NCBI GenBank assembly: GCA_902772085.1
Contig: CACXZL010000159.1
Coordinates: forward strand, 1-5,419
Reading direction: 5' to 3'
DNA length: 5,419 bases
Source: an uncultured Coriobacteriaceae bacterium
GTDB lineage: Bacteria; Actinomycetota; Coriobacteriia; Coriobacteriales; Atopobiaceae
A program made the position numbers and the translations under genes. Positions 1-5,013 of the stretch are shown piece by piece; position 1 is the stretch's first letter, and the number at the start of each line of letters is the position of its first letter. A model generated the notes under the pieces. It did not search any database. It was not told where the DNA came from and saw nothing but the letters and a program-made list of their open reading frames with translations.

Positions 1-2
1 CT

Positions 3-116
3 ACGAGCAGGTCCATTGTCGTAGGAACTGGGCTTCCCACGGCATCGCAGCTCCTCCTCGCCCTCCGAGCCCGGCGAACTGCGTCGGTGGTCGCACCGAG
101 CAGTCTTGGCATGTAG
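3..116 (+). pseudogene. Possible displaced N-terminal piece of the PIN-like nuclease
   Basis: This frame is open from the left edge to a TAG at 114-116. It reads as a short hydrophobic strand, then LPTASQLLLALRAR, then TASVVAPSSLG. That resembles the opening of PIN_12-type domains: a helix after the first strand, then a buried strand ending in a proline. The frame directly downstream, which starts around 117 and continues into the gene at 125, lacks any such N-terminus. The simplest reading is that both belong to one gene and a base is missing near 111-118. The first catalytic Asp of the PIN fold would lie left of the window. This is inference from sequence style only; the stretch could also be non-coding. 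Confidence 0.35.
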
Positions 117-124
117 GGACGAAG

Positions 125-922
125 GTGCTTCTTGCCCGCAAGGGTGACATCGATCAAGTCAGGAGGTCGATCGTCGCCGATTCTCGCGAGGCCATCGAAA
201 GGGTCCTTGCTCTGGAGCAAGACCGAAGTCGCGCGTTGGTGCTGCGCGTGAGCGACGTCGACCTAATCGAGGCTGTCAAGATCGCCGTTGCGGGCGAGAA
301 GCCATCGAGGGGCAAGGGCGAGTGGGGCCTCCTGCAGGACGACTGCCTGATCGTTGCCGCGCTCGAGAGGTTCATGAGGGGACACGCCGAGGATCGTATC
401 GTGCTCTGCAGCGGCAACACATCGGACTTCGCCGAGGGGCCAAAGGGGAGTCGTGGGCTGCACCACGACATCGCAGGGCGGTTCAGGGACGCCGTCTACT
501 TCGAAAACCCTGTCGAGTGCATCCAGCTGCTGGAGGCCGACCTTGGCGAAACAGGCAGGGCAGAGCTCGCGCAGCTTGGAGAGGCATACGAGCGGGTCTC
601 CGCCGCGCGCGTGCCCGAGGGCCTTCTGGTCATGGCCAACGTAATCGAGCACATCTCGGAAGCCATGGAGAAGGAGCGGCAGGCGTTCGAGGAGAACCGG
701 GGCATCGTCGCCGGCCTCATGGCATTTGCCCAGCCGCGCACCCGCGTCGGCTGTTTGTGTCCGCGTCGCCCGGTACGAACGTGGGCCCAGAAAGGGTTCA
801 ATGCATCAGGAATTCCACGAGCGGGACGCGGCTGGCAAGGCCAGTCCAAAAACGGTTGTGGTGGCGTGACGGGAGCCCAACACAGGTATTATTTTCAAGA
901 GTCGTGGTATGTGGCCGAATGA
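125..922 (+). CDS. PIN-like domain protein (PIN_12/DUF4935 type), 5' incomplete
   Basis: Probable metal-dependent RNase of the PIN fold. Counting from the GTG at 125, the core is visible at residues 64-120: a GEWGLLQDD segment with acidic residues D72/D73, then a helix LIVAALERF. Next comes a strand ending SGNTSDF, with the last conserved acidic residue D101, followed by LHHDI. In this family such residues bind the catalytic metal, and the family usually starts with another Asp on its first strand, which is absent here. No ribosome-binding site precedes 125 and the frame is open to the left edge, so 125 is unlikely to be the true start (see 3-116). Residues 140-195 are helical. After about residue 200 the sequence turns into Arg/Gly/Pro-rich text that looks out of frame or non-native, so the real C-terminus is probably lost too. 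PIN proteins occur as stand-alone nucleases or toxins. No antitoxin-like partner is visible. Confidence 0.6.
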   Translation: MLLARKGDIDQVRRSIVADSREAIERVLALEQDRSRALVLRVSDVDLIEAVKIAVAGEKPSRGKGEWGLLQDDCLIVAALERFMRGHAEDRIVLCSGNTSDFAEGPKGSRGLHHDIAGRFRDAVYFENPVECIQLLEADLGETGRAELAQLGEAYERVSAARVPEGLLVMANVIEHISEAMEKERQAFEENRGIVAGLMAFAQPRTRVGCLCPRRPVRTWAQKGFNASGIPRAGRGWQGQSKNGCGGVTGAQHRYYFQESWYVAE

Positions 923-1435
923 TGGGAAGGGTGCGCGCAGAGACCGCAAAGCGCCATAAACGCCTGCGAGCAATGCCGTGGCCAGCCCCGTGCTCACGCC
1001 AGCATTTTCGATGCGGTCCCTTCTGAGTCGCACGATGCGGTGGCGTCAGGTTTGTCCGAATGCGTGTGGGAGCTCGATCTGCCGATACATACAGGCGGAA
1101 GCCTCGGACGGCAACCCGCATCCTCGCTGGGGATGACGTATTACGTTGAGCCATCGAATGAGAGGCCTCCGTAAGTACACATTTTCTCCATATGCGAAAA
1201 TTTTCGGAGAGCCTCTGGGCTTTCTGAGGGCCACTGGAGTGGGTTCTTGCGTCAAGTGGTATTCGTGCGTATGGCTTCCACTCACACGGCTTGCATGGGT
1301 CTCTGCGGCTTATAACAGCGTGAATAGAGCTCGGTCAGAAAGACCTATGTTGGAAGGTTTCACGAGTGCTAGTTCGCAAAGCTGGTTTTGGTACTCTAGC
1401 TTCGACTGATCGTTTGGAAGCGGGAGGTGCGATCA
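923..1435. other. Long stretch without a convincing gene
   Basis: About 510 bases lie between the PIN-like frame and the next credible start. An open frame at 1146-1409 (TTG start, or ATG at 1158) has no ribosome-binding site and an unconvincing Trp/Ser-rich product. Frames on the opposite strand at 806-1033 and 798-1154 are equally weak. An imperfect inverted repeat near 1162-1172 and 1204-1215 (AGAGGCCTCCG and CGGAGAGCCTCT) could fold. A 5-base inverted repeat GCTAG/CTAGC (1368-1372, 1396-1400) lies just upstream of the 1436 gene, in the region where its promoter should be. I see no clear sigma70 box pair. Confidence 0.5.
1422..1429 (+). promoter_or_regulatory. Ribosome-binding site fixing the start at 1436
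   Basis: GGGAGGTG lies 6 bases before the ATG at 1436. It contains an in-frame GTG (1427) that could be mistaken for the start. Because that GTG is inside the Shine-Dalgarno sequence, the ATG is preferred. Confidence 0.75.
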
Positions 1436-1651
1436 ATGGCAGCAGTAGCCAGTACATATGCTCCGGGTGAACGAGTCGGCAGATTTGTGGCCAACATCGA
1501 AGCTGTTAGAGGTGCGCTTCAAACTATTTCTGAGTGGAGCGACGATAATGGCAGGGTGTCTGAGGACATGACCTATCATGACGTTCTTAGAACTGGAATG
1601 GACATAATCGACGGCAACGAGTCATACGCGCGACTGTTCAGGGTGGTCTAA
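1436..1651 (+). CDS. Small acidic hypothetical protein, first gene of a two-gene operon
   Basis: The frame encodes 71 residues and I do not recognise it. The start is set by GGGAGGTG six bases upstream. The product is soluble and mildly acidic, with no signal peptide or membrane segment. Residues about 10-35 (from ERVGRFVANIEAVRG to TISEWSDD) look helical, and a second helical stretch (MTYHDVLRTGMDIIDG) leads to a short C-terminal ARLFRVV. The stop TAA is followed with no gap by the ATG of the next gene (TAAATG at 1649-1654), so translation of the two is very probably coupled. A small soluble protein coupled to a membrane-associated partner could be a regulator, adaptor or antitoxin-like partner. 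Nothing in the sequence identifies it further. Base composition is lower in GC than the neighbouring PIN-like and epimerase segments, which fits separate acquisition. Confidence 0.65.
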   Translation: MAAVASTYAPGERVGRFVANIEAVRGALQTISEWSDDNGRVSEDMTYHDVLRTGMDIIDGNESYARLFRVV

Positions 1652-2169
1652 ATGTCGTTGGGCGAAGAGGCATTCTCGTATAGGACGGAAGCTCGATACG
1701 GGAAGATGCCGGAAAAGAACTGTCTCGATCGGGTTAACGAGATTTTAGACGCATGGGAGAGGTTCTGGAACCTCTCCCAATTTGATAAATTTGGCTGGAT
1801 GCCAAGATGGTCAACGTATGCATTGTCCGATGTGGCTATTCGTGTCGACAAACGTAAGGAGTACTACGCGTTCTTCCACGACATGAAGATCAAGGAACGA
1901 AAGTATGCGGGATTGGTGGCATACTGGATAGTAAAATTTCACCCGTTTTCCGTGGACGTGCGGAATCCCTCAGAGCTTACGCCGTATCAGGATTGGCTTA
2001 TGGGTCTTTGGTTGCTGCGCTTGTTTGTACTCGCAGGACGAGCAACCGGATTGACCTCGCTCAGCGCGAGCGTGACAAGTACAAGGAGCTCTTGAACGAG
2101 TATGATGAGGCGAGCAGAGATGTCGAGCTGCTTCATGGTATTCGTCGACGTTTGGGCAAGAGCGACTAG
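1652..2169 (+). pseudogene. Unknown protein with one candidate membrane helix; single frameshift near 1946
   Basis: Read as it stands, the frame runs to 2095 but its last 45 or so residues look wrong. From about 1950 the next frame (codons starting at 1951, 1954 and so on) gives a coherent C-terminus ending at the TAG of 2167-2169. It has a hydrophobic helix (YAVSGLAYGSLVAALVC), Arg/Thr residues, then a charged helix IDLAQRERDKYKELLNEYDE and a basic tail. One added T in the T4 run at 1946-1949 would join the halves into a product of about 172 residues. The N-terminal 100 residues are rich in Trp, Phe and Tyr, with an AYWIVKFHPF segment before the break. The layout suggests a cytosolic aromatic-rich domain, one membrane helix and a C-terminal coiled coil. 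I cannot name the family. It starts immediately after the stop of the 1436 gene, so the two are coupled. The break may be a sequencing error, in which case this is an intact gene. Confidence 0.6.
1754..1779. repeat. Perfect 11-bp inverted repeat with 4-base loop inside a coding region
   Basis: TGGGAGAGGTT, then CTGG, then AACCTCTCCCA. All 11 pairs match. It encodes WERFWNLSQ of the 1652 gene. No T-run follows on either strand, so it is not a standard terminator. It could attenuate or stabilise the message, or it may simply be coding sequence. Confidence 0.8.
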
Positions 2170-2421
2170 CCCCTCTGGTTGCATGCGTGGTGGTAGGGGT
2201 GCAGGGATGAGCGCACGACTCGACGCGTAATACAGCAATACGCTACTCCCATGGCGTCGGCCACGACATGCTCGTCTGGGCGCTTTTCAAGATCATAACG
2301 TTCGGCGAGTCCGGCATGTTCTACTCATGCCTCAATCGCCTCGTTGGGGCGGCGGTCGTGCGCGAACTGTGGAAGCCTACGGCGAAATATCCCGCACCAT
2401 AAACACGTTGGCAAAGGTGGA
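2170..2421. other. Gap between the unknown operon and the epimerase fragment
   Basis: About 250 bases with no recognisable gene, promoter or terminator. A weak inverted repeat, CCCCT (2170-2174) with AGGGG (2195-2199), follows the stop of the 1652 gene but has no T-run. The only open frame of note is the orphan at 2268-2402. A change of origin must occur here, because the epimerase match begins abruptly at about 2422. Confidence 0.45.
2268..2402 (+). CDS. Orphan 44-residue hydrophobic frame, probably a gene remnant
   Basis: From an ATG at 2268 to a TAA at 2400-2402; the frame is open back to 2211. The product begins MLVWALFKIITFGESG, followed by MFYSCLNRLVGAAVVRELW, and reads like a piece of a real hydrophobic or membrane-associated protein rather than random sequence. 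There is no ribosome-binding site ahead of the ATG and no family I recognise. It could be a scrap of a polysaccharide-locus gene, since an epimerase fragment follows, but that is guesswork. Confidence 0.25.
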   Translation: MLVWALFKIITFGESGMFYSCLNRLVGAAVVRELWKPTAKYPAP

Positions 2422-2802
2422 GTAGATAACCCGTCTCGCTCTACGCGGCCACGAAGAAGAGCGACGAGCTGCTGGAGCACGCCTACGCCAAGCTCTACGG
2501 CATCCCCTCGGCGGGCCTGCGCTTCTTCACCGTGTACGGCCCGGCGGGGCGCCCGGACATGTTCTACTTCTCCGCCACGCGGAGGCTCGCCGCGGGCGGG
2601 ACCGTGCGTATCTTCAACCACGGCAACTGCATGAGGGACTTCACCTACGTGGACGACGTCGTGGAGGGCGTGTGGCGCGTGATGCGGGGCGCCCGTATGG
2701 GCTACCGGGGAGGACGGCCTGCCGCCCCCATACGCCGTCTACAACATCGGCGGCGGCAGGCCGGAGAACCTCATGGATTTCGTCTCCACGCTCCAGGAGG
2801 AG
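2422..2802 (+). pseudogene. C-terminal fragment of a UDP-glucuronate/UDP-GlcNAc 4-epimerase-like enzyme
   Basis: Extended SDR-type NAD-dependent epimerase used to make nucleotide sugars for capsule or cell-wall polysaccharide. The match opens with VDNPVSLYAATKKSDELL, which carries the catalytic YxxxK (Tyr at 2442-2444, Lys at 2454-2456). It continues with YGIPSAGLRFFTVYGPAGRPDM, GNCMRDFTYVDD and YAVYNIGGGRPENLMDF to LQEE. The N-terminal NAD-binding half is missing, so only about 125 of the usual 330-350 residues remain. There are two frame breaks. VDNP is one frame off from what follows, and is repaired by one more C in the C3 run at 2430-2432. The second break is repaired by one fewer G in the G4 run at 2686-2689, giving VMRAP...GEDGLPPPYAVYN. 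After LQEE the family sequence stops and an unrelated frame continues. Conservation of the motifs makes the family call safe. The exact sugar substrate cannot be read from a fragment, and the fragment cannot be an active enzyme. Confidence 0.85.
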
Positions 2803-3102
2803 ATAGACGACCGCAATCGCGAGATACAGCTTCCGCTCGTCGACCGAATGAACGCGAACCTATTGGAGAGCATGCTTGCTGAGGAGCTCAAGGGTCGTGT
2901 GCAGTCGGCTTACGTTATCACCCTCGGCAGTAAATCCGCCGCATGGGTCAACATGCTGGTAAAGTTGTATGTGGCAACCGTACACTACGGGTCTTTCACG
3001 CATGTGCTGCTGTTGGCCCGAAGGATGAGGCTTGTCGCATCGTACGTCTGGCAAACGACGGAGAACCGTGCGGCACTTATTACCGAGCTCAAGCTAGCCT
3101 AG
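2803..3102 (+). CDS. Unknown helical protein segment, fused in frame to the epimerase fragment
   Basis: The frame carries on without interruption from the epimerase LQEE into about 99 unrelated residues, ending at TAG 3100-3102. Possible internal starts, such as the ATG at 2848, have no ribosome-binding site, so its true 5' end has probably been replaced by the epimerase. The sequence is mostly helical: LLESMLAEELKGRV, then SAAWVNMLVKLYVATVHYG, then THVLLLARRMRLVASYVW. The last two are amphipathic to hydrophobic and fit stacked repeat helices better than membrane spans. I do not recognise the family. Its stop is followed directly by the next frame in the same phase, so it may be the N-terminal part of the HEAT-like protein at 3103, cut by an amber mutation. 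Confidence 0.45.
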   Translation: MDDRNREIQLPLVDRMNANLLESMLAEELKGRVQSAYVITLGSKSAAWVNMLVKLYVATVHYGSFTHVLLLARRMRLVASYVWQTTENRAALITELKLA

Positions 3103-3825
3103 GTGACAGACAGCGAGAAGAACATACGCGGCTTTCTCGCCACAAATGGACAGCTCCTTGGGCACCTAACCTGCAAGGAAGCCGACTCCGCATTCCAGTT
3201 TGCTTGGGGCGCCGCGTCCGGACGCGGACGGAACGAGACGAGGATGACGGCACTCGCTACGCTTGGTCCCTTCCTTTCGGACGTCGTATTCCGCGAGGCC
3301 ATGCACGACGCAAAAGATCTCTGCGAGAGGCTCCTAACCGACGCTCCAATTCCCCCAGGTTCTTTGAACCGAATGCTTTCTCAATGCGCGCCGCGCGAAT
3401 TGCGTATGGCGTTGCTTAAGAAGCATTGGGGCACACCTGGCGAACTTGGTCGGCTCGCGAAGTTGCTGGGGCATCTCGTCGCGGAAAATCTGTGGGGGTT
3501 CATTAACGACGACACCCTCTTTTGTTCGCTGGAGTTCCTGCTGTCGCTAACCGCACACGAGTGTAACGAGGTGCGCAGGTCGGCGATAGATGCAGTTCTA
3601 CCCATGACGCGGCACCCCAGGAATGCCCGTCCCACATGCGCGGCCCTTACGCATATTTTCGCGTCATCGCACCCGGGGTCGAAACATACGATACTGAATG
3701 CGCTGGAAAGTGGTGGATTGTTCGATCCTGGTGAGCGCTCACATATCATACGGACTGCCTCAAGCTCCTCTTGCTATTACGTGCGTATGCGGGCTATTGA
3801 TTCTGAGTTCCCGAGGTTTCCTTAG
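3103..3825 (+). CDS. HEAT-like helical repeat protein, unknown function
   Basis: The frame encodes 240 residues from a GTG directly after the preceding TAG. No Shine-Dalgarno sequence is visible before it (GAGCTCAAG is poor), so this start is doubtful and the frame may continue from 2803. The product is nearly all helical. Two spaced segments, EVRRSAIDAVLPM (156-168) and YVRMRAID (226-233), follow the VRxxAIxAL pattern typical of the inner helix of HEAT repeats. Alternating amphipathic helices lie between and before them (RMALLKKHW, ELGRLAKLLGHL, LFCSLEFLLSLT). HEAT proteins are scaffolds that bind proteins or nucleic acids. There is no catalytic motif, signal peptide or membrane helix. The frame ends at TAG 3823-3825 a few residues into what looks like another repeat, and phage terminase sequence starts about 35 bases later, so the C-terminus may be truncated. 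It could be part of a defence or mobile-element locus, but nothing in the sequence shows this. Confidence 0.55.
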   Translation: MTDSEKNIRGFLATNGQLLGHLTCKEADSAFQFAWGAASGRGRNETRMTALATLGPFLSDVVFREAMHDAKDLCERLLTDAPIPPGSLNRMLSQCAPRELRMALLKKHWGTPGELGRLAKLLGHLVAENLWGFINDDTLFCSLEFLLSLTAHECNEVRRSAIDAVLPMTRHPRNARPTCAALTHIFASSHPGSKHTILNALESGGLFDPGERSHIIRTASSSSCYYVRMRAIDSEFPRFP

Positions 3826-3859
3826 CCCACAACCGGGAGGCCGATCGTCTCCGGGCACT

Positions 3860-4078
3860 ATCGGTATCCACGGTGGCAATCCTGTCCTTCGATGGATGGC
3901 GGGAAGTGTAGTCGCGGAGATCGATGCCGCAGAAAACATCAAACCCAGCAAGAAGAAATCCACAGAGAAGATCTACGGCATTGTCGCCTCCTGGATCATG
4001 GGGCTGGACAGAGCGATCCGGCATGAACAGCAGGGCAGTGTGTACGACGATCCCGAACACGGGCTGTGGGTTTTGTGA
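3860..4078 (+). pseudogene. terL: C-terminal fragment of phage terminase large subunit
   Basis: The terminase large subunit is the ATP-driven motor and nuclease that packs phage DNA into the prohead. Only its last 72 or so residues are present. They include the conserved tail HGGNPVLRWMAGSVV, then NIKPSKKKSTEKIYGIVA, then MGLDRAIRH and SVYD, ending VL before TGA (4076-4078). This tail is highly characteristic of HK97-like terminases. The ATPase domain and most of the nuclease domain are missing. The same frame stays open further left but shows no terminase character before about 3860. A small difference from the usual form (GIVASWIMGLDRA, where GIVA is usually followed almost directly by IM) may reflect local divergence. 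Terminase next to a portal gene is the standard order of a tailed-phage packaging module, which supports the call. Confidence 0.85.
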
Positions 4079-4140
4079 TCTTTACTATTATGCTCGCCAT
4101 TATGTGTTTTGAGAGCATGAAGGTAAAGTTATTACACTAC

Positions 4141-4146
4141 GGAGGT
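4141..4146 (+). promoter_or_regulatory. Ribosome-binding site of the small phage gene
   Basis: GGAGGT at 4141-4146 lies 10 bases before a TTG (4157) that is in frame with the ATG at 4169. The ATG would be 22 bases away, which is too far, so TTG at 4157 is the likelier start. Confidence 0.55.
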
Positions 4147-4156
4147 AAAGATTCCA

Positions 4157-4313
4157 TTGGAACTGACAATGGCAGAAAAGCGTGACCTGATCGAGAGAGT
4201 CACGGGGCTTGTGAAAAAACGACATCCTGAACAAAGAGGACAGGGATAACATCTTCCGGGTGTGCCTTGCGGCATGCGGCCGGGAACTGGCAAAGCTGAA
4301 CACTGCGGAATAA
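4157..4313 (+). pseudogene. Small phage protein between terminase and portal; single frameshift in an A6 run
   Basis: From TTG 4157 the product begins MELTMAEKRDLIERVTGLVK. The frame then derails and stops at 4247-4249. Removing one A from the A6 run at 4214-4219 gives VKNDILNKEDRDNIFRVCLA, then ACGRELAKLNTAE, ending at TAA 4311-4313. The result is a coherent product of 51 residues, charged, predicted all-helical. Small uncharacterised helical proteins of this style are common next to terminase in prophages of Gram-positive gut bacteria; I cannot assign a role. Correcting the shift needs loss of one base (or a +1 ribosomal shift). Ordinary -1 slippage on poly-A would not restore the frame, so programmed frameshifting is not a good explanation. 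Confidence 0.65.
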
Positions 4314-4338
4314 AAAACTGCCGGCGATGAACCGGCGG
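4312..4338 (-). terminator. Rho-independent terminator of the toxin-antitoxin operon
   Basis: On the minus strand CCGCCGG, a 7-base loop (TTCATCG), CCGGCAG and then six T (4317-4312). The stem is 7 bp with one G-U pair. It starts 7 bases after the toxin stop. On the plus strand there is no T-run after the stem, so it should act in one direction only and let rightward phage transcription pass. Confidence 0.8.
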
Positions 4339-4344
4339 TCAGGA

Positions 4345-4677
4345 TCATTCGAGGGAGAAGCCCTGTTTCAGGACGGTGATCCAGTCTCGTTTTCCGTAAA
4401 GGAAGCGCACGATGTAGACGGTGCGGCTTTCTTCGGAGATGACGTAGAAGGCAATGTGGTTCTTAACCAGCGTGAAGCGGATGCCCCAGGATTTCAGGAC
4501 GGGGTCATCCACCAGGGCCAACTTCTCCGGGAAGGCGGAAAGCTCGCCGATCCTCTTTTCTGCCTCATCGAGAAGGTCATCCGCGGCCTGCGGATTGAGC
4601 AGCACGAATTCGATGTAGTCGGCGGCGCTGCTCAGATCCCTTTCGGCGGCACGGGTGACGTGGGTGCCATAGCTCAC
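4345..4677 (-). CDS. RelE/ParE-superfamily toxin
   Basis: Toxin of a type II toxin-antitoxin pair, 110 residues, the normal length for the family. N-terminal helices (AERDLSSAADYIEFV, then AADDLLDEAEKRIGEL) are followed by SAFPEKL. Then comes the beta-sheet core: WGIRFTLVKNHIAFYVI at 64-80 and VYIVRFLYGKRDW at 87-99. This is the usual RelE/ParE order, including the aromatic/basic final strand and the RDW end. Family members either cleave mRNA on the ribosome (RelE type) or poison DNA gyrase (ParE type). The sequence alone does not settle which. The start is a GTG whose first four bases overlap the antitoxin stop (GTGA at 4677-4674), so toxin translation is coupled to and lower than that of the antitoxin. 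The gene is intact, unlike most others in the window. Confidence 0.88.
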   Translation of the reverse strand: MSYGTHVTRAAERDLSSAADYIEFVLLNPQAADDLLDEAEKRIGELSAFPEKLALVDDPVLKSWGIRFTLVKNHIAFYVISEESRTVYIVRFLYGKRDWITVLKQGFSLE

Positions 4678-4937
4678 CTTTTCCGCCTCGCCCTGATGTC
4701 AGAAAGCGCCTCGGAAAAAGGCCGGGTGTTCCCGGTCTTGATATCATCCATGCCTTCCTGCAGGAGGCCGTAGAGCTCAAAGCGTCCGAGAAGCCGTTCG
4801 TAGGCTTCGATGCTGAGGACGGCAAGGTCCCCCTTCCCGTTCTTCGTGATGAATACGGGCTCGCCGTACTGGTGGCAGAAGGAAGATATCTCGTTGTAGC
4901 GGTTGCGGAGGTCCGCGCTGGATTTGATGGTGGGCAT
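4674..4937 (-). CDS. Phd/YefM-family antitoxin
   Basis: Antitoxin of the pair, 87 residues. The N-terminal part (IKSSADLRNRYNEI, then GEPVFITKNGKGDLAVLSIEAYERL, residues 4-49) is the Phd/YefM DNA-binding dimer fold. The C-terminal part (about 52-87: a short helix, GMDDIKTGN, SEALSDIRARRKR) is the flexible region that would wrap the toxin. The start at 4937 is chosen because an ideal AAGGAGGTG lies six bases upstream; the upstream alternative at 4964 (TTG) would overlap the -10 box. The gene overlaps the toxin by 4 bases. Members of this family repress their own promoter, more tightly when bound to toxin, and the promoter directly upstream fits that. The pair is encoded against the direction of the surrounding phage genes. 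Confidence 0.9.
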   Translation of the reverse strand: MPTIKSSADLRNRYNEISSFCHQYGEPVFITKNGKGDLAVLSIEAYERLLGRFELYGLLQEGMDDIKTGNTRPFSEALSDIRARRKR

Positions 4938-4943
4938 AGTGTT

Positions 4944-4952
4944 CACCTCCTT
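4944..4952 (-). promoter_or_regulatory. Ribosome-binding site of the antitoxin
   Basis: AAGGAGGTG on the minus strand, 6 bases before ATG 4937. It is a near-perfect Shine-Dalgarno sequence and rules out the longer 4964 start. Confidence 0.88.
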
Positions 4953-4954
4953 GG

Positions 4955-4983
4955 AAGATAACAAAATTATACACGAATATCTT
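4955..4983. promoter_or_regulatory. Candidate operator: inverted repeat around the -10 box
   Basis: AAGATA (4955-4960) and TATCTT (4978-4983) form an inverted repeat with 17 bases between them, flanking the -10 box and the predicted transcription start. A dimeric antitoxin could bind here to repress its own promoter. The 6-base arms are short, so this may be chance in an AT-rich stretch. Confidence 0.4.
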
Positions 4984-4994
4984 TATATAGTCAA
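4966..4994 (-). promoter_or_regulatory. Strong sigma70-type promoter of the toxin-antitoxin operon
   Basis: On the minus strand the -35 box is TTGACT (4994-4989, 5 of 6 consensus), followed by a 17-base spacer and the -10 box TATAAT (4971-4966, perfect). Transcription should start near 4959, giving a short leader before the ribosome-binding site. The -35 box ends 6 bases from the portal gene's ribosome-binding site on the other strand. Confidence 0.85.
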
Positions 4995-5000
4995 GTGGGA

Positions 5001-5006
5001 AAGGAG
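5001..5006 (+). promoter_or_regulatory. Ribosome-binding site of the portal gene
   Basis: AAGGAG at 5001-5006, 7 bases before TTG 5014. It sets the portal start at TTG 5014 and not at ATG 5019 or GTG 4995, which are in other frames or ahead of the site. Confidence 0.7.
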
Positions 5007-5013
5007 TCCAAGA

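Noticed and set aside
806..1033. Minus-strand frame with a hydrophobic start (GVSTGLATALLAGVYGAL)
   Set aside because: No ribosome-binding site before its GTG and no recognisable family. The C-terminal half is low-quality text and it overlaps the tail of the PIN-like frame. Kept only as a weak possibility.
1146..1409. Plus-strand frame of 87 codons before the unknown operon
   Set aside because: TTG start without a Shine-Dalgarno sequence, odd composition, and no helix, motif or family pattern.
1930..1952. Programmed -1 shift at AAAATTT or GTTTTCC in the 1652 gene
   Set aside because: Neither heptamer fits the X XXY YYZ pattern in the reading frame used; re-pairing would mismatch the first codon position.
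2170..2200. Terminator after the 1652 gene
   Set aside because: Only a 5-bp CCCCT/AGGGG pairing with a 20-base loop and no T-run.
3100..3825. TAG reassigned as a sense codon (phage-type recoding), suggested by the in-frame TAG at 3100
   Set aside because: TAG also closes the repaired 1652 gene at 2167-2169 and the HEAT-like frame at 3823-3825. Reading through the latter gives text that does not join the terminase frame. One in-frame TAG is better explained by mutation or error.
4205..4225. Programmed ribosomal frameshift at the A6 run of the small phage gene
   Set aside because: The frame needed is reached by +1 or by loss of one A, whereas slippery poly-A sites normally give -1. There is no stimulatory hairpin at the right distance.
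4674..4964. Longer antitoxin starting at 4964
   Set aside because: The start codon would sit ahead of the ribosome-binding site and the predicted transcription start. ATG 4937 has a perfect Shine-Dalgarno sequence 6 bases upstream.
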